In this document: positions 12,001 to 24,100 of the stretch, one piece after another
Position numbering within the stretch: the first letter of the stretch is position 1
How the letters are laid out: every line of letters starts with the position of its first letter
From: Myrica gale
Lineage: Eukaryota > Streptophyta > Magnoliopsida > Fagales > Myricaceae
NCBI GenBank assembly: GCA_963930655.1
Contig: OZ005613.1
Span: 14,020,501-14,084,500, forward strand
DNA: 64,000 bases
Direction of reading: 5' to 3'
The notes under the pieces: model-generated
Seen by the model: only the letters and a program-made list of their open reading frames with translations
Told to the model about the DNA's origin: nothing
The model's database searches: none
Position numbers and translations under genes: made by a program

Positions 12001-15000
12001 AAGAATGGGGTTTTTTCGGTTAAGACGATGTATGATCTTATTGTACAGGGTGCGGGAGATGTCTTTTCGTGGAGGCAGATTTAGAAGATTGCTGTCCCAC
12101 CTAGAGTTTCGTTCTTTGTTTGGGAAGCGGCCTACGGGAAGATCTTAACCATTGACAACCTAAGGCGGAGGGGGATGTATTTGACTAACTGCTGTTTTCT
12201 GTGCAAAGATGATAGAGAATCTATGGATCACGTCCTTATCCACTGCTCGGTGGCCAGAGAATTGTGGGTGCACGTCCTTAGCATTGTTAACTATCAGTGG
12301 ATGATGCCAAAGAGGGTGGGCGAGGTGTTACAGTGCTGGAAGAAGTTCAACAATCCTTTGGCGTTGGCTGTGTGGAATATGATACCTTTATGTCTTTGGT
12401 GGAGCTTGTGGAGGGAGAGGAACAGGAGGTTCTTTGAGGATTTGAGGCTGCCCTTAGTTCGTTTGAATGGCAATATGTTGCAGACTTTGTTCCTGTGGGC
12501 CAACGGGGTGTTGGGTTCTCCTTTTGTAGACTTCAACGATTTTATCAGTTTTTTAGCTTGTTTATTGTAGTTGGGTTAGTACAACCTTTTGTACTGTCCC
12601 GTTCCTTTTTGTTTTCTTTTGTACTCTCTCTTCTATCTCAATAAAGCTTTCCTTATCAAAAAAAAAAGAATCATCACCCTTGGAGGACCTGTACAAATTC
12701 ACATCAACCTTAGGTGTGGAAATCAGAGCCAACCCCGGCTCAAAATTCTGCACTACCAATACCTCCCCACTAACGATCCCTCCTTGCTGCTTTGTCATAC
12801 TAGGCACCCCAACCCACCGAGCTAACTCCCCAACCTCTACCTGCATTTGCCCCACGCAAGCACTCTGGGAAGTCTCCAAAAGAGCAGGATCAGCACACCT
12901 ACTAGTCCCACTCTCCTCAAACAACAAGTCGAGTTTGTAGGGAGGTGAAGGAGCAGTCGAAACCTTCTCGACCACAACCGAAGGAGAAAAGGGCTCCTCC
13001 ATGGTCGGCGACACCCCGCAGAGAGGCTCCTCTCCATCTCGGGACACTCTCCCTGCCACAGACTCGCCGGCAGCATCTTCAACGTCAACAAAAAGGGCCG
13101 ACGAAGACCCTACGAGATGGACACAAGAACTCACAGAAGCCCCGACGATCTCTCCAGCCACCATCGACACCATAGGAATCAGATAGGGTCCCCCGCAGCA
13201 ACCCGAGGATGCCGACCCACCCAACTGCCCATCCCGATCCTTCTCACCAATCAACAACCCAAGGCCAGATGGGCCGTCAAGTTTTGGAGCAAATCCAAAA
13301 ACGTTGGGGCCATGCCCAATCACAACATCCATGATGGGCTGCAAGGTGATGGGCTCGGACTGCTTGGGCCCATCGTGACTAAAAATAGTCTCGACCCTCC
13401 TCACGTTAACTAAAGGCTCCACACCCCCAGAAAAAGTGAACCCATCCTGTGGAAGAATGAGTCGAGGACCATCTCTCACACAGGCTAGCAGATCGCTGAG
13501 CCTCACCTCCACAGTCCAAACAGCTGAGGCCCAACGCCTCTGAGCCAGCCACACCCATCGCACTTAAGGCCTTAAAAAGGAGATCCATCTCAGCCTTTAG
13601 CCCCATCAGTCTTGAGCGAAAATGCTGGGCAGAAAAGCACTGATCACCCGATCTGTCAGCAGCCGAAGAATCAATAAATGCCACCTCCTTGGAAACTGAA
13701 TAGTCAGCCGCCAAGCCTGCATGCGTAGCAACCCTCTCCTCATGCGTAAGCGAAACGTTACCTCTACCAGCAGCTTTCGAACAACCTCCGCCTTTCGAGG
13801 ATTCCTTACCAGAGAACTCCGGCGTATGGTTCCTCTTTACAGCGTCTGCGAAAGAGACACCCTTCCTCCTCCCAGTATCCACCAAGGAAGAATGTCCCTT
13901 CTTCGACGAACCTAGGAAATCCACAACCTCCTGGAAACAATCTGCCAGCATACTCCAACCTCTACTAGCAACGCCCTCGGGATCATAATCACACCTCGGC
14001 GACATCCCTCCCCATACTCAATGATCGCTACGTAATGCCCCGCCTTATTCCCACACCTTTGAGCCAGAAATGCTCTGGATGCTTCATTGAACTTCAAAGC
14101 AAATGGACGTGCAACATCAGCCGCCAACAGCTTGCCTACCATGTTAACCATCCAAACTACACCAAACCTGCCTAGCGAAATCAAACTGAATCTTTTCCGA
14201 CTCCATTCAGACAACTTGATCACTCCCCCATCACTCACAGAAACTTGGAATCCTTTAGCTTCAATTCTAAAACATCTCGAGTAACCCATCGTACACCAAT
14301 CCACTACCCTATAAAGCTTAACAAAAACGGGAGAGAAACACCAGAGCACGACAGAAAAATCTATCGGAAAAATGAACCAGAGCGAAAAACGAGAGACGAG
14401 AGAGGAACATAGGATTAAACTCTATCCAAAAATCAAACATAGGATTAAACTCTATCTCTTCGTTTAAAATTCAAATTACTCACTTACACCTTTTTCGGGA
14501 TGGATATTACACTGACGGATTAATTAAGCCTTGTCTTAACATCAAACAACCATCAAATCCCTTGGAAATGCAACCCTTTCCATAACTAACCTTCTATAAG
14601 TCCTGTAAAAAAAAAAATCTTCTATAAGTCCTTAAACATCAAACCCTGGCCAATAATGTTTGAAGAACTCATTAGGAAATATAATCTGCTACTGATTGCC
14701 TAAAGATCCTGCATCAGATTTGATATCAAAGCTCACTACTCTTTCTATCCTGCATCACATCAGTATCAGAGCCCACTACTCTTTCTACCTTGCATCATAT
14801 TGGAACCAAAGCAAGTCCCACCAGGATCCTTTCATATCACGGGAGGTCCTACACAAGAGCTGTATTTGTGGAGAAGAAACACTTCTTCCGGGAAAAAAAA
14901 ATCCTTCTAAGAGATCTAGAAGATGATCCCTTAATCAGTTGAATACTCCTAAACAATGTGATTTCTGTGTGACAAATATGAAAGGAAGAATCAGGAATTA

Positions 15001-18000
15001 TTTACTATAATATGGAGATTAGTTGAAACCGGACATATAACTATTGGTTAATTCCAGAATGGATTGTGAACTGAGATTAAAAAAAAAACAGAGAGGTGAT
15101 TTTGTGTAGAGGATTGAAGAGCCTGTTGAAATAATAACTGGATTTGAGATATTTGTAAGATTTACAAGGAAACCAACAATTTTCAAGTCTAAACAAACTG
15201 CTGACATGCAAAAGCAGAGAAGGCAAGAAAGCCCAGAAAGCAAGAAGCGGTGACAACAAGGCTTAAACATCAATCTGAGCTGCCTAAATCATAAACACAA
15301 AATCAATACGCTTGTTTAAAAGTTAAGACGAATAGAATTTGATGGAGAGAGCTATGCTGCTTGACGCAAAGGCGGTCAAGCATGAGAGCAAAGAAACAGA
15401 GCTTAAATATGCAATTGAAGCGAAGGAGTTCAGTAGCCGATATGCTTCCTTGCATGTCAAATACAGATCAAGGACATTCAAGAAAAGCTCTAGAAGGGGA
15501 AAATTGAAGCTAAGGAAGAAACATTACCGAGTAAAGAGTTAAGCAATCCAAGAAACAATTAACAATCTATTAACAATCGGATTTAGGACTGAATTTCTAA
15601 AGATATTTCATCAGGTTTGATATCAGATCTCTTGTTCTATATCAGGGAAGGCTTGTTAATTTCATTTAAGTCTAAAACTTGTGGGAAAAGAACATGGATA
15701 CAACGTCTGACCAAGAAACGACAAATGGTAAGCGAGGATTAATTACAATAGCAATTTATATAGGGGCCACCAAGAGAGCTATATTTAGCCTCAACTATGT
15801 AACCCATATGCGCTAATAGCATTCTTCGCCGGAAATCCTGATACACCGTTCAAGTAACACACTGAAGAAGTGAATACAAAAGAATGCCATGAAAAATACA
15901 AACTCAGTACGTCAGTTGAACCTGTACAATTACAAAGGTTTTATGAGAACAATCAAATGTTCGGCATTTTCCTTGGAACCGATTATTTTTCACACATTCT
16001 CGAACCCATTATTTTTTACACATTTTTCACCTCACGGTCTAAAATCCTCCAACTGGTACCATCGACAATATTTTTCACATTCTCGTACCTAATATTCTGC
16101 AAGTAAAGGTATTTCACATACACTGTTAAACATTTGTAATATCTCTCCGTATGGAGATTTTCCAAGTTCTAAATTAAGAGATCAGAAGTTTTTTTTGTGC
16201 ATGTATGTTTTTTTTTTTGGGGGGGGTGTAAATTAGCAGGTCAGTATTTCATAGAAACCAAAAAGGCATACTTTAGGTATTAATCTCCACAACAAGAAAG
16301 CATCAGTTGATTATGCATCAAAAAATAGTGCTATATTTCTATTCCACGATGCTCAAACATTGAGAACCACCAATGACAAAAAGATTTAGGAATATAATCT
16401 AATGAATCAAGTGAAGATCAAACCTTTGGCTTCCCAAGCCAGTTTGAAGGCTTGAAAGTAGCCAAACGCCTCAGTAAATCTCCTCTTTCCCATGGTCTAC
16501 ACGAAGGTCTTGATGATCCAAAAGGCGAACCACCAGCACTTGTGCTCAAGGAAGTCCGTGGTGGTTGTGAACCAATGCACGACAAAGATGCGGCTTTGGA
16601 GCCATGTCCATGACTGGAACCATCTATACTACCAACATTTGTAGGAACAGCAGGTGACGATGCCCCAGCGGAACTGATAAACACATAAAGCATTAAGCTT
16701 GTTCACAAATTATATATATGAACTCAAACTTGATGAAATTCTAAACCACTTGTGGATGAGAAGAGACATATTGTCGTATACCAATATGTAGTACTACATC
16801 AAAAGTGAAGGAGGGTGTGGGGGTTTAAATTAACAATATAATGAATCAGCAACACTAGATCACCACCTAATCTGTCTTTTCCCCCCTTTTCCTTATTTCA
16901 ACCTATGCCTAGCTTCTGATAACTCCCTCTCAAGACAAATCTTAGGAATGATAAACCTCTGTAGAACGATATGGTATGATCGCACCTAGAATCACAAGGA
17001 CGGGCTTATAAATTTGCTGACACCACGGATTTCCATAAAGAATGAGCTTTGTAACTTATGGAAGATCTGCAAGGAAATATAATTACGATGAGGTGGTAAA
17101 CACCATTTAAAACCTGAATGATGATAAAGCCAGCAAGAAAAACTGTTGTTCCTCAACATTTTCTATGAGCGCAGGAACTTTTTAACTACACACCTCTCTT
17201 CTAGCTTCATTTTATTCAATATTATGGTCTGTTAAAGTAAACAATTTCGCTCATTTTTTCCTCCATATTTTGGTCTATAGTTCTTCCATTAATCTATTAG
17301 CTTCATTTTCTTCAATATTATGGTTTCTAATAGTTAAACTAATCAGATTGGCTCAATTTTTCCTGAATATTTTGGTCTATAATTCTTCTATTAATCTATT
17401 AGCTTCATTTTCCTCAATATTTGTTAAAATAATCAATTTGGATCATTTTTCCTCAATATTTTCGCCCATAATTCTTCTATTAATATATTAGTTTCAATGG
17501 TTTCTAATTGTTAAATTAATCAATTTAGCTTATTTTTCCTCAATATTTTCGTCTATAATCCTTCAATTAATCTATTATGTTCATTTTCCTCAATATTATG
17601 GTCTCTAATTGTTTAACTAAAGGTAGTAGGGAAAACGATACATCAATCAGAGACATGCATACAAAATTTGGCAACTCAACGTTGGCAAAGAATTAGACAA
17701 AGATCCTTTATGGGTAGAGTTGCTCTTGGTGCTCGGCTCCAAACGATCACCTATCTCAATTTGTGGCTGCTTTACAGCTTTCTTCAAACACCTCCATATG
17801 TCTACGGGAGCTATATCATTTAACCTAATGTCTGGTCAAAAAGTTTTCAACAAAGACTAGTCTCAAGGCATCTCTGAATTTCTAGATAACTCCTGGTAAG
17901 ATCTGACATAAAGATCTAAAGACACCCACTTTTCAAATGTTATCCATTTCCTCTGGTCAAAAAGTTCTCAACAAAGACTAGTCTCAAGGCATCTCTGAAT

Positions 18001-18114
18001 TTCTAGATAACTCCTGGTAAGCTCTGACATAAAGATCTAAAGACACCCACTTTTCAAATGTTATTCATTTCCTCCTCTCATACCAAGGGGCAAAGCCAAG
18101 GGAGGGGTAGTGGG

Positions 18115-18145
<31 letters not shown>

Positions 18146-21100
18146 AAAGAAAGATTTCCTGCCCTCGCCCCTGCTCATACCTTTCTCTCCATCTTTGCAA
18201 TTATCCATTTTAGTAACTCTGCACATACCTCTCAAAATGAATCTATACCATCTTCTTTCTCCATTTTATATAAGTTAATAATGTAATATGAACGTGCTTG
18301 TTTTGTTACCACGACTTCCATTGTATATGATTAATCAAACTTAAGTAAAATGGAATGTATTGTATATGATTAATCAGACTTACGTAAAATGGAATGAGTA
18401 TAATATGTAGCCAAACCTGCTATCACACCAGATCAGATTCAAACACCCCTTCTCTAGCACAAAAAATAGTTGCAACCAATCACATTTAACAATTTTAAAG
18501 CTATCCACCCCCTTTTCCTTGATAAGTGTTAAGATCAAGCGCTACCATTAAGCTGAAAGCTTAAGGTGATAGCTAAGGCGCAACTTTATTTCCTTATACG
18601 CTTGGCAGCGTAGAGCCCCGATTCCATGCGACATGTGGACATGAGAGGCTGCATCACATGGATGCTGCAGGTTGGGCTGCCAAGCACTGTCCCTTGTCCT
18701 TTATAGGACAGTGGTCGAGTCAAAGGTTGATTGTTAGCCCTCATAAAACCAACAAGCCTCCTCCCCCAGGATACCTCCTCAACAACTACCCTAGTACTCG
18801 AACTTGCGGCATTGCCCTAATACCACTTGTTAGGATCAAGAGTCACCATTGAGTGAAAAGCTTAAGCTCATAGCTAAAGCAACTTTATTTTCTTATGCAC
18901 TTTTTTTTTTGAAAAGCAATCACAATATTATTAGAAAGGAAGAAAAAGGAGTCGAATACAGTAGAAAGGCTGTACCGAATTCACTCAAGGCATACAACTG
19001 AAAAAGCTAAGAAAATAAAAAAGTCCAAAAAACGACCCCCCAACACAACAGTCGCCCAAAGAGAGAAAAAAACACTTCAGCTTGCAAACTCTGAAGCGAC
19101 CTAAAGGAATCCTCGAAGCACCTCCTATTTCACTCCCTCTAAAGACACCACCAAATACACGAAGGAACCATCCTCCAAATAACCTTCGCTGAAGGATCCA
19201 CAAAATGCCGACCCCTTCAAGATAGGACATCAACCACCCTTTCAGGCATAATCCAATGAACAATCCCAAGGACAAGCATCCAAAGGCCTCTAGCAACCGG
19301 GCAATGCAATAACAAATGATTAACAGATTCTCCACCAGCCTTACACATATAACACCACTCAATGGCATAAACACCCCTTCTGCGGAGATTAGCGTTAGTC
19401 AAAATCCGTCCATGAGTAGCCTCTCAAACAAAGAAAGACACACGTTGGGACCTTGGACTTCCACACCCCATGCCAAGGGAAAGAAACAGACCTATCACCA
19501 CAGGAGAGAAAATCAAAGAAAGACTTAATTGAAAAAACACCCCCCTTAGAACCCAACCAGAACATCACATCATCCCTACCTCTTCTCACCCTCTGCGCAT
19601 AAAGAATAGAATAAAAAGCAGCAAACTCCTCCAATTCCCAATCATTTGCAGATCTAAAGAACTGCAAATTCCACTCTAAAGAACTAAAAAAACCTCCATA
19701 CAATCCACCACCAAGGCATCCTTACAGCAAGAGAGAGAGAAGGCTAAAGGAAAAGAAAGGCTCAGAACTCTCCCATCATACCGTTTGTCATGCCAAAAGC
19801 TGAGACGCTGACCATCTCCCAACACAAACCTAATATGAGCAGAAAAAGCATCCCAACCTTTATAAATGTGTTTCCAAAGAACCACAAAGGAACCTCGCGA
19901 GGACAAGGAGATCCACCCACCATCTATAGTGTCGTATTTAGTTGCAATAACACATCTCCACAATCTATCCCTCATTGCCAAAACACCACAACCACTTGCC
20001 CAACAAAGCTTTGTTGAACAAAGAGAGCCTCCTAAGCTCTAACCCTCCAGAATGAATAGGAGAACACACATTCTCCCAACCGAGTAAATGGAATTTTTGA
20101 ACACCATCTTCACTACCCTACAAAAAATCTCTTTGTAACTTTTCTAGTCTTAAGGCCACAGTACTCGGGATAGGAAAAAGAGAAAAAAAGTACGTAGGAA
20201 ACCTAGATAAAGTGGACTTAATTAAAGTAATCCTACCACCCTTGGATAAATACATGCGCTTCCATCTCGTCAACCGATTTCCTATCCTGTCCAAAATATC
20301 ATCTCAAATCTGCACACTTTTGTAACGGGCACCCAAAGGAAACCCCAGATAAGTCATAGGCAAAGCTGACACTCTACAACTCAATAAAGACGCCAACCCC
20401 TGGACATTACCAACATTACCAATAGGAATAACCTCCGACTTTGACAAATTAACCTTCAAGCCCCAAACTGCTTCAAAACACAACAAACACCGAATACCAC
20501 GAATTTGATCCTCCCCAGCCCTACACAATCGAAGGGTATCATCGGCAAAAAGCAAGTGAGAAACACTAATAATCACTCCACCCACACCACCAACCTTGAA
20601 ACCATCGACCACCCCAAGCAAAACCACCTTCGACATCATACTATAAATAGCCTCCATAACAATAACAAACACGAGAGGGGAAAGAGGGTCTCCTTGCCTC
20701 AAGCCCCGAGAACTACCAAAAAACCCCTCCGGTGACCCATTGACAATCACAGAAAATTTGACAGTAGAAATGCATAAGTCAATCCAACTGCACCACCTAT
20801 CACCAAACCCACATCGTCTCAAAAGATATAACAGAAAATTCCAATTAACGTGGTCATAAGCTTTTTGAATGTCCAACTTACACAACAATCCCGGCTCACC
20901 CATTCTCAACCTAGAATCAATACATTCTTTAGCAACCAAAATGGAATCCAAAATCTGCCGGTCCCCCCACAAAAGCATTTTGAGAAGGCGAAATAAGCTT
21001 AGCAAGCATAGGTTTCAGTTTCATAAATACCCCCCACCAGGCTTATTGGGCGAAAATCTTTTATCTCCACTGCTGCCCGGTTTCTTAGGGATGAGAACAA

Positions 21101-24100
21101 CAAAAGTGGCATTTAGACTACGGACAAATCTACCATCCCGAGCAAATTCATTGAAAACAGAAATAACCTCCAAGCAAGACTGATAAAAAGCTAAAGAAAA
21201 GCCATCAGGCCCCGGGGCTTTGTCTCCATTAAGACTTCTAACAACCTCATACACCTCATCCTCCTCAAAGGGTCTTTCTAACCACAGCCTCCTCCCCAAA
21301 AATCATATCAAACTCCAAACCATCCAACGAGGGTCTCCAAGGGAAAGGCTCCTCATAGAAGGTTGAATAGAAACTAACAATCCTTGATGAGATATTCGCG
21401 GGGTACTCCACCACTTCCCCATCCACCTCAACAAGAGAAATAGAGTTAGATTTTCGATTGGAATTAGCAACACGATGGAAGAATTTCGTGCATCTATCCC
21501 CTCTTTAAGCCACAGAGCACAAGATTTCTGTAGCCAACTCACTTCTTCCAAATCAATCAGCTGATCTAACCCCCTCATAATCCCTAACTTCCTATCCATA
21601 CCCTTATATCAAGACGCCCTTCCTCATCCAACCCATCCAAAAAAGATAGCTCCCTCATCAAAGCCGACTTACGAGAGAAAAGATCATCAAAAACTTCTTT
21701 ATTTCACACTTTTAAATCTTGCATCAAAGCCTTCAACTTTAAATTAAGCACAAAACTGGGAGATCTCAAAAAATCATAACTCCGCCACCACTCCCTAATA
21801 CGATCCACAAACCCCTCTACCTGCAACCACATATTTTCAAATCTAAATAGTGTCTTCCCACCCCAAACCGAACCACTTTCCAAAATAATAGGAATGATAA
21901 GAATACAAAAGTGGCAGCCTACGCTGGATCCCTCCAAAAAAAAACATTTCTCACTCTGAAGTAAAAAGAAATCAATCAATCCTGGACCAAGATTGAGACG
22001 AACGATTATTCGACTACGTAAATAAACCCCCAACTAGCGGCATATCCACCAACTCAATCTCAGAGATAAAATCGGAGAAAGCATACATGGAACTCTCAAA
22101 ACCTCCAGATCTCGACTACTCACTAGGGAAACGAGTGACATTAAAGTCACCACCAATACACCACGACAGATTCCACCAAGAGAACATAACCGCCAACTCG
22201 TCCCACGTCAAACTTCTATAGGAGTCATCATTGGGACCATAAACTCCAGAAAAGGCCCAAGAACACCCATCCTCCACATTATTAAACGCCACCGAAAGGG
22301 AAAAAAGACCAACACTACAATCCACCATCTCCAACACTCGAGAATCCCATAAAATTAAGATACCTCCGGAGGCACCATCCGCCGACAAACTAGTCCATCA
22401 CACATGAGGACCACCCCACAAGCATCGCACTAAAGCCTTCGAAACAACACCCACTTTTGTCTGCTGGAAACACAAAAGGTCTTGGTTTTCAACTACGTAC
22501 TAAATTCCCAATCCTACTGCACTTGACCTTGTCATTAAGACCCCGAACATTCCAACTTAGGATTCTAGGCTTCATTAACAACCTGAAGTGGCCCTCCCCC
22601 CTTCCTGCTTGTCCTAGAAACGAACGTCTGCCCCTCATAATTAATCGAGGACAACAGGCCTTTCATTTCCCGTACCAACTTCCCCCCGATCGAATAAGAT
22701 ATGTCCTACAAATAAGCTCTCTATTTTGTTCCAACTCTTCAAACAGAGACATCAATTTATCTTCATACCCCCCTCACATGACACCCCCACCATTTTCCGG
22801 AATGAGGACACCATATTCAACACCCATTTAGATTTAGGATAGCATATCTGCAAAGGGTCCCACCGCTGCTCAGAAAACCCATCACAAACGCCAAACACAA
22901 CCCCTCCCTCCTCTGGACCCAATACTAACACATCATCCGCCATTGGCATTGCAACGGAACCAACCACACCATCCTGACATGCAACCAACTGCAATTGATT
23001 CACCGAAGAAGAGTCACCCACCAACAAACCATTCCTTCCAACAGTCTCCCTCAAACTATCCGCAACACCCACCTCCTCGACAACAGACAGCCCCGGAAAA
23101 AAACATGAGACTCAACCCATCCCTTAGAAAAAATGCCACGGGAACTCACCTGAAAATCTTTGCCCGTGAAGTGGTCAGAAGGAAATGAATTTTTGACCCC
23201 GAAAGCCTGATAGATCACGTCGGCAGCAAAAGGAACCAACATTGAAGCCTCTGCAGACATCATAGGCATCGAAGCAGAATCAACTGCGGCCATCGATACA
23301 GGAGCACAAATTGGCTCCAAAACAGCAGCGACAACGGGAATAGCATCCTTCTGCCCAGTCGTTGGCAACAGACCCTCACCGAGAGATCTCGATAGCCCAG
23401 AACCCTGCTCTAGTGCCAGAACAGGGCTGACAATGATGTGTGGGTGATTTGCCAGTATAGTCGCACCACCCTCTCCACTCTCGAGCTCCAACCCATCACC
23501 GCTGGACACCAGTCCCTCAACAGAGATCACCTGAAGATCTGCCGGAGGAGACTCCGGCATCGGAACAGCCTCCAGGCTATCACCGGCAGCCACAGACGAC
23601 ACCAGTGAGCCCCCTGCCACCAACGTTTGGGGTGGGGTGCCTCCAACCAAGTGGTCGAGCTTCGCGTTGGCTTGTGCGACATCCAGGGTGGCACCCTCGT
23701 CTCGGGTCAGAAACCTTCGCCTGTACACCTACTTCAACTGGACTGGGTTATGTCCAATCCCACATCCATCTGCCGACAAGGCCGTCACCTTCTGGCTGAG
23801 GACAAACCCACTCCCTGCCTAGCCTCCAGGCCCATATGACTTGCATTTCACCATATCTCCAACCCCACCAGCCAACAAAGGCCCATCCTTCGGGCTAAAA
23901 AAAGGCCCAAGCTGAGACAAAACAGTCATACAACATATGTCCACAGCAGCCCACCCCTCACTTTTGCCTTCAGCACCCTCCAATCCCAAGGACCACAAGA
24001 TTTGGTCGAGCTTCGTCCTAAGACCGAGCTATTTTTTTCCTATAACAGTCATACAACATGTCCCCCTCTAAAGCTAACCAACCTTCCCGCCATTAACTCT

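Larger units (their letters stand above)
7772..14405 (-). mobile_element. LINE A: L1-type non-LTR retrotransposon, near full length, decayed
   Basis: The 3' end is marked by T10 on the plus strand (7772-7781). Reading the minus strand there is an ORF1 region (14349 to 11422), then ORF2 with an endonuclease, reverse transcriptase and a C-terminal zf-RVT region (11453 to about 7800). Frames are broken by stops and shifts. LINE C is inserted in ORF1 at 11715-12666. The 5' end is approximate, placed where sequence stops resembling LINE and LTR repeats begin. LINE B is a clear relative. Confidence 0.85.
6646..14511 (-). mobile_element. Gypsy-type solo LTR split by LINE A (about 1.2 kb LTR plus insert)
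   Basis: The plus strand opens at 6646 with TGTAACGCTCCGGGCCC and closes at 14511 with GGATGGATATTACA, so on the minus strand the LTR begins TGTAATATCC and ends GCGTTACA. The flanks CAGAC (6641-6645) and CTGAC (14512-14516) match at 4 of 5 bases, as expected for an old 5-bp target duplication. The minus strand near 7010-7040 carries the CTTACTAAG...ACTCACC motif seen in the other gypsy-type LTRs of this window. LINE A (about 7772-14405) interrupts it. No gag-pol is present, so it is a solo LTR lying in intron 2 of the ILP1-like gene. Confidence 0.6.

Noticed and set aside
11725..12570. Plus-strand ORFs first taken as an independent gene
   Set aside because: They are the C-terminus of LINE ORF2 in the truncated LINE C, shown by the zf-RVT motif, poly(A) and target duplication.
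14740..14775. TATCAGAGCCC as a true copia primer-binding site
   Set aside because: No LTR end before it and no gag after it; it is part of a short tandem repeat.
15339..15542. 67-codon Lys-rich ORF
   Set aside because: No domain or homologue recognised, and it lies antisense within an ILP1-like intron.
17205..18072. Regularly spaced repeats checked for a CRISPR array
   Set aside because: Repeats are head-to-tail without unique spacers, and the genome is a plant nuclear one.
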